A stretch of 64,000 nt of DNA, taken from NCBI RefSeq assembly GCF_900302445.1, contig NZ_ONZF01000007.1:122876-186875 (forward strand), read 5' to 3'. The stretch is from Palleronia abyssalis (GTDB taxonomy: Bacteria > Pseudomonadota > Alphaproteobacteria > Rhodobacterales > Rhodobacteraceae). The position numbers and the translations under genes are program-made. The notes beneath the pieces were generated by a model that was given only the letters and a program-made list of their open reading frames with translations, was not told the origin of the DNA and ran no database searches. Shown here piece after piece: positions 39,622-49,114 of this stretch; within the stretch, counting starts at the first letter, position 1; each line of letters starts with the position of its first letter.

Positions 39622-40584
39622 GTGAAAAACGCGGAAATAGTGACGTTTGGCGGCTCGGGACTGGACCGCGCGGCCCAGTTGCGGGACAAGGCGGCGCAAA
39701 CTCAGCTCAAGCAGCTTCCGGTTGCACGCAGCATTGTCATGTGGCGGGGCAAGCCGGCTGTAATCGGTGACACGGAAGCCGGCGGCCAAGCGCTTCTTCG
39801 CATCCCTCTCAACCACCCTGCCCTTCAGGATTCTGGATTTACGTTATTTCTGGGCCGAGACGGCGGTAGGCCGATCTATGCGGCGGACCTATCGTCCTGG
39901 ACACCGGCCGAACTGCCAGGGACGCTCGATGCTTTCTCAGACCCGTCCGAACAGCGCCATCCGGCCCTTCCGGACGCCGCTTTCGTGGAACTGAGAGGCA
40001 TCATGACGTCCCTGTCGGCCCGTGACGCGGAACTCGCGGCGACGGCCCGTGGCTTGATGGAATGGCACAGGACCCACAGCTTCTGTGCCAACTGCGGTGA
40101 GTCATCGCAGGTGACCCTTGCAGGGTGGCAACGCCTGTGTCCCGCCTGCGGGCGTCATCATTTCCCCCGCACCGATCCGGTCGCGATCATGTTGATCACC
40201 CGCGGCAATTCGGTCCTTCTGGGGCGTTCCCCGGGATGGCCCGACGGGATGTATTCGCTGCTGGCAGGTTTCGTCGAACCCGGTGAGACGATCGAAGCCG
40301 CCGTCCGCCGCGAAGTCTACGAAGAGGCCGGCATTCATGTGGGCGAGGTATCGTACCTCGCAAGCCAACCGTGGCCGTTCCCGGCCTCGCTGATGATAGG
40401 GTGCCACGGGATCGCGACCTCGCACGACATTCGCATCGACCCGACCGAGATCGAGGACGCCCGTTGGATGACCCGCGAGGATCTCATGCAGGCGCAGGCC
40501 GGGGAACATGATGTCAAACCGGCACGCCCCGGCGCGATTGCGCATTTCCTCTTGTCGAACTGGCTTGCGGATCGGCTGGATTGA
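39622..40584 (+). CDS. nudC: NAD+ diphosphatase (NADH pyrophosphatase / RNA decapping Nudix hydrolase)
   Basis: This protein of about 320 residues has an N-terminal domain, a zinc ribbon (CANCGESS... CPACGRHHFPR), the Nudix box GFVEPGETIEAAVRREVYEE and the subfamily mark SQPWPFP just downstream. It hydrolyses NAD(H) to NMN(H) and AMP and in E. coli removes NAD caps from RNA. The GTG at 39622 has GGAATA 6 bases upstream and fits the KNAEIVTFGGSGLDRAA start; the GTG at 39607 is five codons earlier. It is divergent from the phosphoesterase gene. Confidence 0.93.
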   Translation: MKNAEIVTFGGSGLDRAAQLRDKAAQTQLKQLPVARSIVMWRGKPAVIGDTEAGGQALLRIPLNHPALQDSGFTLFLGRDGGRPIYAADLSSWTPAELPGTLDAFSDPSEQRHPALPDAAFVELRGIMTSLSARDAELAATARGLMEWHRTHSFCANCGESSQVTLAGWQRLCPACGRHHFPRTDPVAIMLITRGNSVLLGRSPGWPDGMYSLLAGFVEPGETIEAAVRREVYEEAGIHVGEVSYLASQPWPFPASLMIGCHGIATSHDIRIDPTEIEDARWMTREDLMQAQAGEHDVKPARPGAIAHFLLSNWLADRLD

Positions 40585-40616
40585 CGCGACTTTCAGGCAA
40601 AAGACGGGGCATAGCA

Positions 40617-41066
40617 GTGAAATTCTCGAACCGAACCGACATCGATTCCCCGCCGCATACGGTCTTTGCCCGGCTTGCCGATTTTGACCGATGGGAAACC
40701 GCGGCCCGCGACCGCGATATCGACATCGCGCGGCTGGATGCGGGCACGGATCCGGCGCAGGCCCGGTGGCGCGTCGCCTTCACCTTTCGCGGGCGCGGCC
40801 GATCCTCCGAGGTAAAGGTAATCGGGTTCGAGCAAGACCAGCAGATCGCCATGAAAGGTAACAGCGACGGCGTGGTCGGGGTCGTGCGGGTCGAACTGGT
40901 TGAACCGGACCCCGGCCGGACCCGGATGCACGTCTCCATCGACCTTACGCCAGAGACGATCAAAGCGCGGCTTCTGGTCCAATCGCTGAAACTGGCCAAG
41001 ACCCGCATCGAACAACGCCTCGGCAAGCGCCTTGGGAAGTTTGCCCGTCGCGTCGAGGCGGGCTGA
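40617..41066 (+). CDS. SRPBCC-family (START-like) protein
   Basis: This protein of about 149 residues has a helix-grip pattern: FSNRTDIDSPPHTVFARLADFDRWE at the start, strands through WRVAFTFRGRGR, and a long C-terminal helix (LLVQSLKLAKTRIEQRLGKRLGKFARRVE). Such proteins bind hydrophobic ligands or aid lipid handling; the ligand is unknown. The start could be the TTG at 40581, which overlaps the nudC stop, or the GTG at 40617 that opens the conserved part. Confidence 0.82.
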   Translation: MKFSNRTDIDSPPHTVFARLADFDRWETAARDRDIDIARLDAGTDPAQARWRVAFTFRGRGRSSEVKVIGFEQDQQIAMKGNSDGVVGVVRVELVEPDPGRTRMHVSIDLTPETIKARLLVQSLKLAKTRIEQRLGKRLGKFARRVEAG

Positions 41067-41107
41067 CCTGCATTGCACCTCTGGGCGTGCGCTGTCATCT
41101 TGCGAAA

Positions 41108-41803
41108 ATGAGTATCCGTCGAAACGCGCTTTCCGTCCATTTCCTGACTGCGACCGGCGCCGTGTTCGCCATGCTGGCCATGCTCGCCGCGACAGAGGCC
41201 GCGTGGGACATGATGTGGTTGTGGCTTGTCGTTGCGTTCGCCGTGGACGGGATCGACGGCCCCCTGGCTCGGCGGTACGACGTCAAAACGAACGCCCCGG
41301 AATACGACGGCGTCGTGATGGACCTCATCATCGACTACCTGACATACGTCTTCATCCCGGCCTACGCGTTGTTTTCCAGCGATCTTTTACCGGGCTGGAC
41401 CGGATGGATCGCGATTATCGTCATTACCTATACCAGCGTGATCTACTTCGTGGACACGCGGATGAAGACGAAGGACAACTCCTTCTCGGGCTTCCCCGGC
41501 TGCTGGAACATGGCCGTTCTGGTCTTCTTCGCGGTCGAACCGCAATGGTGGACCATCCTGTTCTTCACCGTGCTTCTGGCGGTGGCGATGTTCCTGCCGC
41601 TGAAATTCGTCCATCCGGTCCGCACCAAGCGCTGGCGTGGGATCACTTTGCCGATGGCGCTTGTCTGGACCGCGCTGGCGGCCTTCGCCGCGTGGCAAGA
41701 ATTCAGCGTCCCCGACTTCCTGGAAGGGGTGCTGATCGTGGCAACCTTCTACCTGGCGCTGGTGGGGATCGTGCAGCAAGCGATCTACGGCCCGGACGGC
41801 TGA
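41108..41803 (+). CDS. pcs: Phosphatidylcholine synthase (CDP-alcohol phosphatidyltransferase)
   Basis: This 231-residue inner-membrane enzyme has about eight helices. The catalytic motif DGIDGPLARR, followed after a 12-residue spacer by DGVVMDLIID, is the stretched CDP-alcohol motif characteristic of Pcs rather than of PgsA or PssA. It condenses CDP-diacylglycerol with choline to make phosphatidylcholine directly. Choline supply genes are not in the window. A hairpin follows the stop. Confidence 0.88.
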   Translation: MSIRRNALSVHFLTATGAVFAMLAMLAATEAAWDMMWLWLVVAFAVDGIDGPLARRYDVKTNAPEYDGVVMDLIIDYLTYVFIPAYALFSSDLLPGWTGWIAIIVITYTSVIYFVDTRMKTKDNSFSGFPGCWNMAVLVFFAVEPQWWTILFFTVLLAVAMFLPLKFVHPVRTKRWRGITLPMALVWTALAAFAAWQEFSVPDFLEGVLIVATFYLALVGIVQQAIYGPDG

Positions 41804-41823
41804 TGCCTGCGTAGCGACGCCGC

Positions 41824-41851
41824 CGCGGGGGTTGAACCCGCGCCTTCTGTT
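41824..41851 (+). terminator. Probable weak terminator after pcs
   Basis: CGCGGG / CCCGCG (41824-41829 with 41837-41842), loop GGTTGAA, followed by CCTTCTGTT. Confidence 0.45.
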
Positions 41852-41861
41852 CGTAAGGCCG

Positions 41862-42101
41862 CTAAGCGCCCCTTCGAAGGCCCAGCCGGATCGGGCCTTT
41901 CACCTTCGCAGAATCGACGGCCCGCCCCTTCTGTGTCGCTGAAAGCGGCATGTCCGCGGCCACCCGTCGTATCGCCGGCATCAGCGGTCGCCAGTCCTGT
42001 GCCAGCCGCCGTGCCGCTTCCGAGGGGCAGAACGTCTTGCCTGCCCCTCTCTCCTGCGCCAGGTCCATCAGGACCCGCGCGATGTCCGCATCATCCGTCA
42101 A
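41862..42101 (-). CDS. DUF3253 domain-containing small protein
   Basis: This 79-residue protein has a winged-helix-like composition, with TFCPSEAARRLAQDWRPLMPAIRRVAADM in the middle and KGPIRLGLRR at the end, the DUF3253 pattern. No function is established. It begins at a TTG (42099-42101), and its first 11 bases overlap the end of the acyl-CoA synthetase gene, so it is probably translated by coupling. Confidence 0.8.
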   Translation of the reverse strand: MTDDADIARVLMDLAQERGAGKTFCPSEAARRLAQDWRPLMPAIRRVAADMPLSATQKGRAVDSAKVKGPIRLGLRRGA

Positions 42102-43647
42102 GCTTGTCCTTCAGAAGTCGCCGAAGGATCTTGCCGCTTGCGGATTTCGGAATCTCGTCGACGAAACGCACTTCGGCCAGCTGCTTGTAGGACGACAGCC
42201 GACCCTTCAGATGCGCCTTCACCTCGTCCTCTGTCAGCTCGACCCCCTGCGCCTTCACGATGAAGCCCACGGGGACCTCACCCGCCTCGGGGTCGGGCTT
42301 TCCCAGGACGGCCGCGTCCTGTATCCCGTCGTGGCCCACCAGCTCGGCCTCGAGCTCGGCCGGGGCCACCTGGAAGCCTTTGAACTTGATCAGTTCTTTC
42401 ACCCGCTCGCGGACAAACATGTATCCGTCCTCATCGATGATCGCGAGGTCACCGGTCCGCAGCCAGCCGTCCTCGGTGATCGTCTCGCGCGTGGCCTGGG
42501 CGTTGTTCAGGTAGCCCAGCATCACGTTCGGCCCCTTTACCCAAAGTTCGCCTTCCTCGTTCGGGCCCTTCTCTTCCAGCGTCTCGGGGTCGACCACCTT
42601 CGACAGGCAGTTGGGCACCGTCAGCCCCGAGGATCCGCTGCGCGGTCCGTCGATCGGGACCGCGTGGCTGACAGGGGACAGCTCGGTCATGCCGTAGCCT
42701 TGCGTCATCACCGCGTTCAGTCGCTTGCCGCACAGATCGCCCAGTTCTCCGCCCAGAGGGGCCGCGCCGCACATCACACGCTCGACCGAGGAGGTGTCGA
42801 ACTGGTCCACCAGCGGATGCTTGGCCAGGCCCAGCGCCACGGGTGGGACGATATACAGCATCTTCGGCTTGTGATCGGCGACAAGCTTCAGAAACAGCTC
42901 CAGATCGAAGCGCGGCATCGTTACCAGCGCCGCCCCCAGCGACAGGTACTGGTTCATCAACACCGTCATCCCGTAAATGTGGAAGAACGGTAGGAAGGCG
43001 ATCGTTTTTTCGCCCGGTTTCGGGGTGAAGAACGCGCTGCATTGCGCGACATTGGCCACAAGGTTGCGATGGCTGAGCATGACGCCCTTTGGCATCCCGG
43101 TCGTTCCCGAGGAATAGGGCAGGACCAGGATGTCGGTCTCCAGATCGACGGGGGTCTGCGCCTCCTGCGCCGTACCCATCAGATCGGTCAGCGAGGTCTC
43201 CCCCTCGGCCCCGCCAATCACGGCGATCAGCTCGACCGACGTACCTTGGGCCGCCTCCTTCGCGGTCGGCAGGAACATCTCGGGCACGATCAGCAGCTTG
43301 GCGCCCGCGTCCTTCAGCTGCTTTTGCACTTCGTAGGCAGTGTAGGTCGGGTTGATCGTCGTCACGGTGCCACCTGCATAGGCGACGCCGTGAAATACGG
43401 TGACGTATTCGGGAATGTTCGGCGCCATCAAGGCCGTCACCGTACCCTTGCCGTACCCCCGTTCTGACAGACCGCCCGCCAGTTTGCGGATATCCGATTT
43501 CAGCGTCCCCGCCGTCATTTCGCGTCCCGACGGGCCGTCGATCACGACCACCCGCTCCGGGTCCATGTCGAGGCCCTGGAAAAGCGCCTCGGTGATCGAA
43601 ATTGCGGGAATGTCGATATCGGGTTTCGGGCTTTCATAGACAGTCAT
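42091..43647 (-). CDS. Acyl-CoA synthetase (AMP-forming), 4-coumarate:CoA ligase-like
   Basis: This 518-residue ANL-superfamily enzyme activates a carboxylate as acyl-AMP and transfers it to CoA. Seen: the phosphate loop YSSGTTGMPKGV, GYGMTELSPVSH, the hinge-region motif GDLAIIDEDGYMFVRERVKELIKFKG and the C-terminal catalytic lysine in PKSASGKILRRLL. The layout is like plant 4CL and bacterial medium-chain or aromatic ligases; the real substrate is unknown. GGAGGAA precedes the ATG. It is divergent from the NTF2-like gene. Confidence 0.92.
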   Translation of the reverse strand: MTVYESPKPDIDIPAISITEALFQGLDMDPERVVVIDGPSGREMTAGTLKSDIRKLAGGLSERGYGKGTVTALMAPNIPEYVTVFHGVAYAGGTVTTINPTYTAYEVQKQLKDAGAKLLIVPEMFLPTAKEAAQGTSVELIAVIGGAEGETSLTDLMGTAQEAQTPVDLETDILVLPYSSGTTGMPKGVMLSHRNLVANVAQCSAFFTPKPGEKTIAFLPFFHIYGMTVLMNQYLSLGAALVTMPRFDLELFLKLVADHKPKMLYIVPPVALGLAKHPLVDQFDTSSVERVMCGAAPLGGELGDLCGKRLNAVMTQGYGMTELSPVSHAVPIDGPRSGSSGLTVPNCLSKVVDPETLEEKGPNEEGELWVKGPNVMLGYLNNAQATRETITEDGWLRTGDLAIIDEDGYMFVRERVKELIKFKGFQVAPAELEAELVGHDGIQDAAVLGKPDPEAGEVPVGFIVKAQGVELTEDEVKAHLKGRLSSYKQLAEVRFVDEIPKSASGKILRRLLKDKLDG

Positions 43648-43792
43648 GCATTCCTCCCAGAAGCTCGAGACGCAGCCTAGCACGTTCGAAGCTGCCAGAA
43701 AGAGGACGGTCGAACGGTCGTCGCGTCATTCCTCTTGCGGGGACGTCCGCGCCCGTTTCTCATCACCGAAACGCATAAGAGGAGAGACGGGC

Positions 43793-44137
43793 ATGAAGGA
43801 CGCGACGGCATTCGCAGACCGCTGGGCCGAGGGCTGGAACAGCCAGGACCTCGACCGGATCATGGCGCATTATGCGGACGACATCGTGTTCCGGTCCCGA
43901 AAGGCGGTCGCCCTGACCGGCGCGGGAGAGATCCGCGGCAAGCCTGCCCTGCGGGCTTACTGGGCCGCGGCCCTGTCACGCCAGCCGGACCTGCACTTCA
44001 CCGTGGACCGGGTATTCGCCGGCCACGACATGCTGACCATCGCCTATACCAACCACCGCGATGTCCCCTCGGCCGAGACGCTGTGGTTCGGCGCGGACGA
44101 TCTGATCGTCCGCGCCGGGGCCTGTCACGCCGACTGA
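43793..44137 (+). CDS. NTF2-like (SnoaL-type) protein
   Basis: This 114-residue protein has the NTF2 cone fold pattern: FADRWAEGWNSQDLDRIMAHYADDIVFRS, then RGKPALRAYWAAALSRQPDLHF, and strands that include LTIAYTNHR. Members are isomerases, hydratases or binding proteins; nothing in the sequence fixes the reaction. GGAGAG lies about 7 bases upstream. It converges on ileS with 13 bp between stops. Confidence 0.87.
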   Translation: MKDATAFADRWAEGWNSQDLDRIMAHYADDIVFRSRKAVALTGAGEIRGKPALRAYWAAALSRQPDLHFTVDRVFAGHDMLTIAYTNHRDVPSAETLWFGADDLIVRAGACHAD

Positions 44138-44150
44138 GCTGACCCGAGGG

Positions 44151-47138
44151 TCAGTCCAGCGCGGCGTCGCAGCGGCCGCAGACCTCCGGATGGGCGTGCT
44201 GGCCCACATCGGGCAACACCTTCCAGCACCGCTGGCATTTCTGCCCCTGGGCTTCGGCAAACACCACGGCGATGCCATCCACCTCGGGCATGCGGAACGC
44301 ATCCGACGGGGCAGGATCGCCCGTCACCCGGATGTCGCTGGTGATGCAGACATCCTCGAAGGCCACGTCCCGCAACGTGCCCGCCAACCCCTCGTCCGAG
44401 ACATGGACGATGGGCGCCGCTTCCATCGAGGCGCCGATGGTCTTTTCGCGCCGCTGCACCTCCAGCGCCGAGGTCACGACCCGCCGCGCGCGCCGCACAC
44501 CCGCCCAGCGCGCCGCCAGATCGTCGGACAGCCACCCCTCGGGCGTGTCGGGCATGTCGACCAGATGGACCGACGAGTCCTCGCCCGGGAACCGCTCCAG
44601 CCAGACTTCCTCCATCGTGAACGGCAGGATCGGCGCCAACCACGTCACCAGCCGGTGGAACAACAGGTCCAGCACCTTCTCGGCCGAGCGTCGCCGGATC
44701 GAGTCGGGCGCATCGCAATAGATCGCGTCCTTGCGGATGTCGAAATAGAACGACGACAGGTCCACCGTCGCGAAGGTGAAGACCGCCTGGAACACCTCCT
44801 GGAAGTCGAAGGCGCGATAGCGGGCGCGCACATGGGCATCCAGCTCGGCCATCCGGTGCAGGACCCAGCGCTCCAGCTCGGGCATATCCTCGACCGCGAC
44901 GTCGGGCACCTCGGCTGGCAGGTTGCCCAGCAGGAACCGCAGCGTGTTGCGCAGCCGGCGATAGCTGTCGGCCACCCCCTTGAGGATCTCGTCCCCGATG
45001 CGCTGGTCGCCGGTATAGTTCGACTGCGCCACCCACAGCCGCAGGATGTCGGCGCCGTATTGCTCGACGATCTTCTGCGGTGCCACGGTGTTGCCCAGCG
45101 ACTTGGACATCTTGTTGCCCTTGGCATCCAGCGTGAAGCCGTGCGTCACCACGTTGCGGTAAGGCGCGCGCCCCAGCGTCCCGCAGGCCTGCAACAGCGA
45201 AGAATGGAACCACCCCCGATGCTGGTCGGTCCCTTCAAGGTAGACATCCGCGATGCCATCCTCGGTCCCGTCCTCGCGGTCGCGCAGGACGAAGGCATGG
45301 GTCGAGCCGCTGTCGAACCACACGTCGAGGATGTCGAACACCTGCTCCCAGTCGTCATGAGCATAGTCGTCGCCCAGGAACCGCGCCTTGGCGCCGTCCA
45401 TATACCAGGCATCCGCGCCCTCGGCCTCGAACGCCTGAAGGATGCGGGCATTCACCGCCGGATCGCGCAGCAGGAAGTCGTTGTCAGTCGGCTTCGCCCC
45501 CTTCTTCACGAAACATGTCAGCGGCACGCCCCAGGCGCGCTGGCGCGACAGGACCCAGTCGGGCCGCGCCTCGATCATCGAATGCAGGCGGTTGCGCCCG
45601 GCCTTCGGCGTCCAGGTCACCAGTTCGTCGATGGATCGCAGCGCGCGTTCCCGGATCGTCTTGCCGTGCGTATCCAGCCCGTCGCCCACCTCGCGGTCGA
45701 TGGCGGCGAACCATTGCGGCGTGTTGCGATAGATCAGCGGCGCCTTGGACCGCCAGCTATGGGGATAGCTGTGGGTGATCTTGCCGCGCGCCATCAGCCC
45801 GCCGACCTCGACCAGCTTGTCGATGACGGCCTTGTTGGCGTCGCCCTCCTTGCCGTTCTCCTTCAGGATGCGCTTGCCTCCAAAGAAGGGCAGGTCGGCG
45901 CGGAAGCTGCCATCCTCCTCGACATTGTAGGTGATGACCTGCGCCAGCATCCCCAGGTCGCGGTACAACTCGAACTCTTCCAGACCGTGCGAGGGCGCGC
46001 AATGCACGAAGCCGGTGCCCTCCTCGTCCGTAACGAAATCCGCAGCCCGGAAATCGCGCGGCGCATCCCATTCGCCCTGCGCGCCCTCGGCCCCGGCCAG
46101 CGGGTGGGCCAGCGTCATTCCTGCAAGCTGGATTGGCGTCACGTCTCGGACGCGGCGCCACTGCCCATCGCTTAAACGCGCGCGGGCGAAGACATCTGAC
46201 GCCAGCTTGTCGGCCAGGATGATGCGCTCGCCGGGCGCGACCCAGCATTCATCTGGCGTCTCGACCACCTCGTACAGGCCGTAATCGAACGTCTCGCCAT
46301 AGACGACGGCCTTGTTCGACGGGATGGTCCAGGGCGTCGTGGTCCAGATCACCACGCTGGCTCCCGTGAACGCCTTACGCGCCTCTTCCTGGGCCAGCGC
46401 GATGCTCTCGCGCTCGTCCTCGGCCAGCTCCTCGTCGGACATCTGCGCGCCCGGCACGGCGAAATCGGTCACGCGGAACTTCACCCAGATCGTGAAGCTG
46501 TCCTTGTCGTGATACTCGACCTCTGCCTCGGCCAAGGCGGTCTTTTCGACCGGCGACCACATCACCGGCTTCGAGCCCTGGTACAGAACGCCGTTCATCA
46601 GGAACTTCTGGAATTCTTCCGCGATCACCCGCTCGGCATGAAAATCCATCGTCAGATACGGGCGGTCCCACGCACCGGTGATCCCCAGCCGCTTGAACTC
46701 TTCGCGCTGCACGTCGATCCAGCCGGCGGCGAAATTCCGGCACTCGCGGCGGAACTCCACCACGTCGACGGCATCCTTGTCCTGCCCCTTGGCGCGGTAC
46801 TGCTCCTCGATCTTCCACTCGATCGGCAGGCCGTGGCAGTCCCAGCCGGGGATATAACGTGCGTCATGCCCCATCATCTGGTGGCTGCGTACGACCATGT
46901 CCTTGATCGTCTTGTTCAGCGCGTGACCGATATGCAGATGCCCGTTCGCGTAAGGCGGGCCGTCATGCAGCGTGAAGGGCGGACGGCCGTCGGCGGTCTC
47001 GCGCAGGCGATCGTAGATGCCGATCCCGTCCCAGCGCGCCAGCCACTCGGGCTCGCGCTTGGGCAGGCCCGCGCGCATGGGGAAATCGGTTTGCGGAAGA
47101 TTCAGCGTGTCTTTGTAGTCAGGCGTGTCGGCGCACAT
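44151..47138 (-). CDS. ileS: Isoleucyl-tRNA synthetase
   Basis: This 995-residue class I enzyme has the HIGH motif in NGHLHIGHALN (residues 69-72), a CP1 editing domain with VIWTTTPWTIPSNKAV, the KMSKS motif at 676-680, and a C-terminal zinc finger (CQRCW ... CGRCDAAL). Its length and zinc end place it in the bacterial eubacterial-type IleRS. It is preceded by a 784-bp gene-free stretch and is the last housekeeping gene before the polysaccharide locus. Confidence 0.97.
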   Translation of the reverse strand: MCADTPDYKDTLNLPQTDFPMRAGLPKREPEWLARWDGIGIYDRLRETADGRPPFTLHDGPPYANGHLHIGHALNKTIKDMVVRSHQMMGHDARYIPGWDCHGLPIEWKIEEQYRAKGQDKDAVDVVEFRRECRNFAAGWIDVQREEFKRLGITGAWDRPYLTMDFHAERVIAEEFQKFLMNGVLYQGSKPVMWSPVEKTALAEAEVEYHDKDSFTIWVKFRVTDFAVPGAQMSDEELAEDERESIALAQEEARKAFTGASVVIWTTTPWTIPSNKAVVYGETFDYGLYEVVETPDECWVAPGERIILADKLASDVFARARLSDGQWRRVRDVTPIQLAGMTLAHPLAGAEGAQGEWDAPRDFRAADFVTDEEGTGFVHCAPSHGLEEFELYRDLGMLAQVITYNVEEDGSFRADLPFFGGKRILKENGKEGDANKAVIDKLVEVGGLMARGKITHSYPHSWRSKAPLIYRNTPQWFAAIDREVGDGLDTHGKTIRERALRSIDELVTWTPKAGRNRLHSMIEARPDWVLSRQRAWGVPLTCFVKKGAKPTDNDFLLRDPAVNARILQAFEAEGADAWYMDGAKARFLGDDYAHDDWEQVFDILDVWFDSGSTHAFVLRDREDGTEDGIADVYLEGTDQHRGWFHSSLLQACGTLGRAPYRNVVTHGFTLDAKGNKMSKSLGNTVAPQKIVEQYGADILRLWVAQSNYTGDQRIGDEILKGVADSYRRLRNTLRFLLGNLPAEVPDVAVEDMPELERWVLHRMAELDAHVRARYRAFDFQEVFQAVFTFATVDLSSFYFDIRKDAIYCDAPDSIRRRSAEKVLDLLFHRLVTWLAPILPFTMEEVWLERFPGEDSSVHLVDMPDTPEGWLSDDLAARWAGVRRARRVVTSALEVQRREKTIGASMEAAPIVHVSDEGLAGTLRDVAFEDVCITSDIRVTGDPAPSDAFRMPEVDGIAVVFAEAQGQKCQRCWKVLPDVGQHAHPEVCGRCDAALD

Positions 47139-47922
47139 GGGAAAAGGTCCCGTTCTGGCGGTGTGTCAAGGATGCGAAGGCGGCGCGGAGGGCCCAGCGC
47201 CAAAGTCCCGGCGGCGTCAGCGGGCCGCCGGGCCGGTAATTCGCTGTATGAAGGCGGTCCGGTCCATGTCCCGCCCCTCTTGCCAGAGACCACAGACCCC
47301 GGCAAGCCGCCTTGCATCCCGGGCTATGCCCAGGACGCCGGAAGATTGGCCCACATGTAGCCAAAAACGTTCTCGCGATGCCATCGCAGGTTTTACGGGT
47401 GCGGGGCTTGGCGCAAATTCCATAGCTTCAGAACCTTGCCGTCCGGGGGGGAAGAAGACGTTCACGATCAGTGCGTGTCGATAGTAGCCGACTTGGACCT
47501 GCCATGAAGGGCCCTTTCCCATGCGCTCCGGGAGGTATATTGTTACCGCCGCGCAGGCTGTTTCGGAGCATGCGATGGGTCGCGCAGAGATTGATGGTTC
47601 GATCCTTACCCGAAAGGGGTACTACGCCACACTCATCGGGTAGAGCGTCGTCGGAAGTTCAATTGTCGCACGCCGAAATTCCTTGGAGTGTTCGCAGACC
47701 CGTCAATGCCAGGCCTGCGTCTTGCCCAGGTACGGTCGGCGCCGTGCCCTTTTGTGACAAATATGGGCGAATACTCGAGGACATCTGTTTGACCCATTTC
47801 CGAGCAAATTTCGATCCGGCCTGGACGGCTATCGCGCCGGCCGGGAATGAGGGCAACTGCGCGCGGAACCATGGCGACGGAAGCGCCACGGCGCGGCAGG
47901 CAGCAACCGCGATGATTGAGCG
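47139..47922. other. Gene-free stretch upstream of the polysaccharide locus
   Basis: No supported gene in 784 bp. Short open frames on both strands have no family character. The stretch presumably holds the ileS promoter at its left end and that of the polysaccharide operon at its right, but no clear -35/-10 pair was found. Confidence 0.6.
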
Positions 47923-49113
47923 ATGAGACCACAGACACCTCGCCCCCGATCCATCGCGCTGATCGGCAGTTTCGCTCCAAGCCTGGTTCGTTTCCGGCTC
48001 GACCTCATCCGGGCAATGATCGCCGAAGGGCATCGGGTCACGGCTTTCGCGCCGGAAGATGATCACGACGTCCGACGGACCCTGGCACGGGAAGGCTGCA
48101 ACTTCGAAGTGATCGAGATGGCGCGAACGGGGACGAACCCCCTTGCCGATGTCGCGCTGTTGATCCGGATGCTGAAAGCCTTTCGGCGTCTGCGCCCGGA
48201 TGTCGTGATATGCTACACGATGAAACCCGTCATCTATGGCGGCATCGCTGCGCGTTGGCTTGGCATCCCGGAGCGTCACGCCCTTATGACAGGGCTTGGC
48301 CACGTTTTTGCCGACCCCGAGCCGCAAGGCAAGGTACGGATCCTCCGCCGTCTTTCGATCTGGCTGTATCGACAAGCACTCAAGGGTGTCGACCGCATCT
48401 TTGTCTACAACGCCGCGGACGAGGCCGATCTGCGCGATTTCAGGATGGTCCCCCCCGAAACGCCCCTGATCCGCGTCGCGGGAACCGGGGTGAACCTCGA
48501 TCGCTTCAAGCAGTCCCGTTTGCCCGAAGGGACGCCCAGCTTTCTGCTGATCGCGCGGCTGCTGGCAGACAAAGGCGTCCGGGAATACGTCGATGCGGCC
48601 CGGCAGCTGAAGGCCGATTGGCCCCAGGCGCGATTCCGCATCGTCGGGCCGCTCGATCCCAACCCGACCGGCATCCAGGCAGAGGAGGTGGCGGATTGGA
48701 AAAGATCCGGCGTAGTCGAATATTGCGGGGCGACCGACGACGTACGTCCATTTCTGGACGAGGCGTCGGTTTTCGTCCTTCCCTCCTACTATCGCGAAGG
48801 GATTCCGCGCTCGATCCTCGAGGCGATGTCGAAGGGACGACCGGTTGTCACCACGAACCTGCCCGGCTGCGCCGATACGATTGAGCACGGCGTGTCGGGA
48901 TATCTTGTGCCGCCGCGCGATACCCAAGCGCTTGCAGATGGGATGAAGCACTTCCTGGAATGCCCGCAGAGCATATCGACGATGGGGGCTCATGCGCGGG
49001 TGCGGGCCGAACAGATTTTCGACATCCATGCGGTGAACGCCCACCTTCTGTCCGAAATGGGCCTGTCCAGGCGCCCGAGCACCCGCGCATCGTGCATCAC
49101 GAAGGTCGCCTGA
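47923..49113 (+). CDS. GT4-family glycosyltransferase
   Basis: This 396-residue protein has two Rossmann-like halves of GT-B fold: IALIGSFAPSLVRFRLDLIRAM at the N-terminus (resembling PglA/WcaL-type enzymes that use undecaprenyl-linked acceptors) and PSYYREGIPRSILEAMSKG (about 287-305) with the EX7E sugar-nucleotide site. It adds a sugar from a nucleotide donor at the cytoplasmic face of the inner membrane. It is the first gene of a co-directional run to 57194. The donor sugar is unknown. Confidence 0.92.
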   Translation: MRPQTPRPRSIALIGSFAPSLVRFRLDLIRAMIAEGHRVTAFAPEDDHDVRRTLAREGCNFEVIEMARTGTNPLADVALLIRMLKAFRRLRPDVVICYTMKPVIYGGIAARWLGIPERHALMTGLGHVFADPEPQGKVRILRRLSIWLYRQALKGVDRIFVYNAADEADLRDFRMVPPETPLIRVAGTGVNLDRFKQSRLPEGTPSFLLIARLLADKGVREYVDAARQLKADWPQARFRIVGPLDPNPTGIQAEEVADWKRSGVVEYCGATDDVRPFLDEASVFVLPSYYREGIPRSILEAMSKGRPVVTTNLPGCADTIEHGVSGYLVPPRDTQALADGMKHFLECPQSISTMGAHARVRAEQIFDIHAVNAHLLSEMGLSRRPSTRASCITKVA

Positions 49114-49114
49114 G

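Noticed and set aside
41820..41870. tRNA-like T-arm and anticodon-arm look on the minus strand after pcs
   Set aside because: The two hairpins lack a D-arm and acceptor stem and are better explained as terminator stems between convergent genes.
44190..46175. 661-codon open frame on + across ileS
   Set aside because: It is antisense to ileS and contains no recognisable motif.
47602..47615. GGTTCGATCC-like tRNA T-arm
   Set aside because: No anticodon arm or acceptor pairing could be found around it.
47471..47926. 151-codon frame on + before the first glycosyltransferase
   Set aside because: No hydrophobic pattern, domain or ribosome site; it changes character along its length and ends inside the next start.
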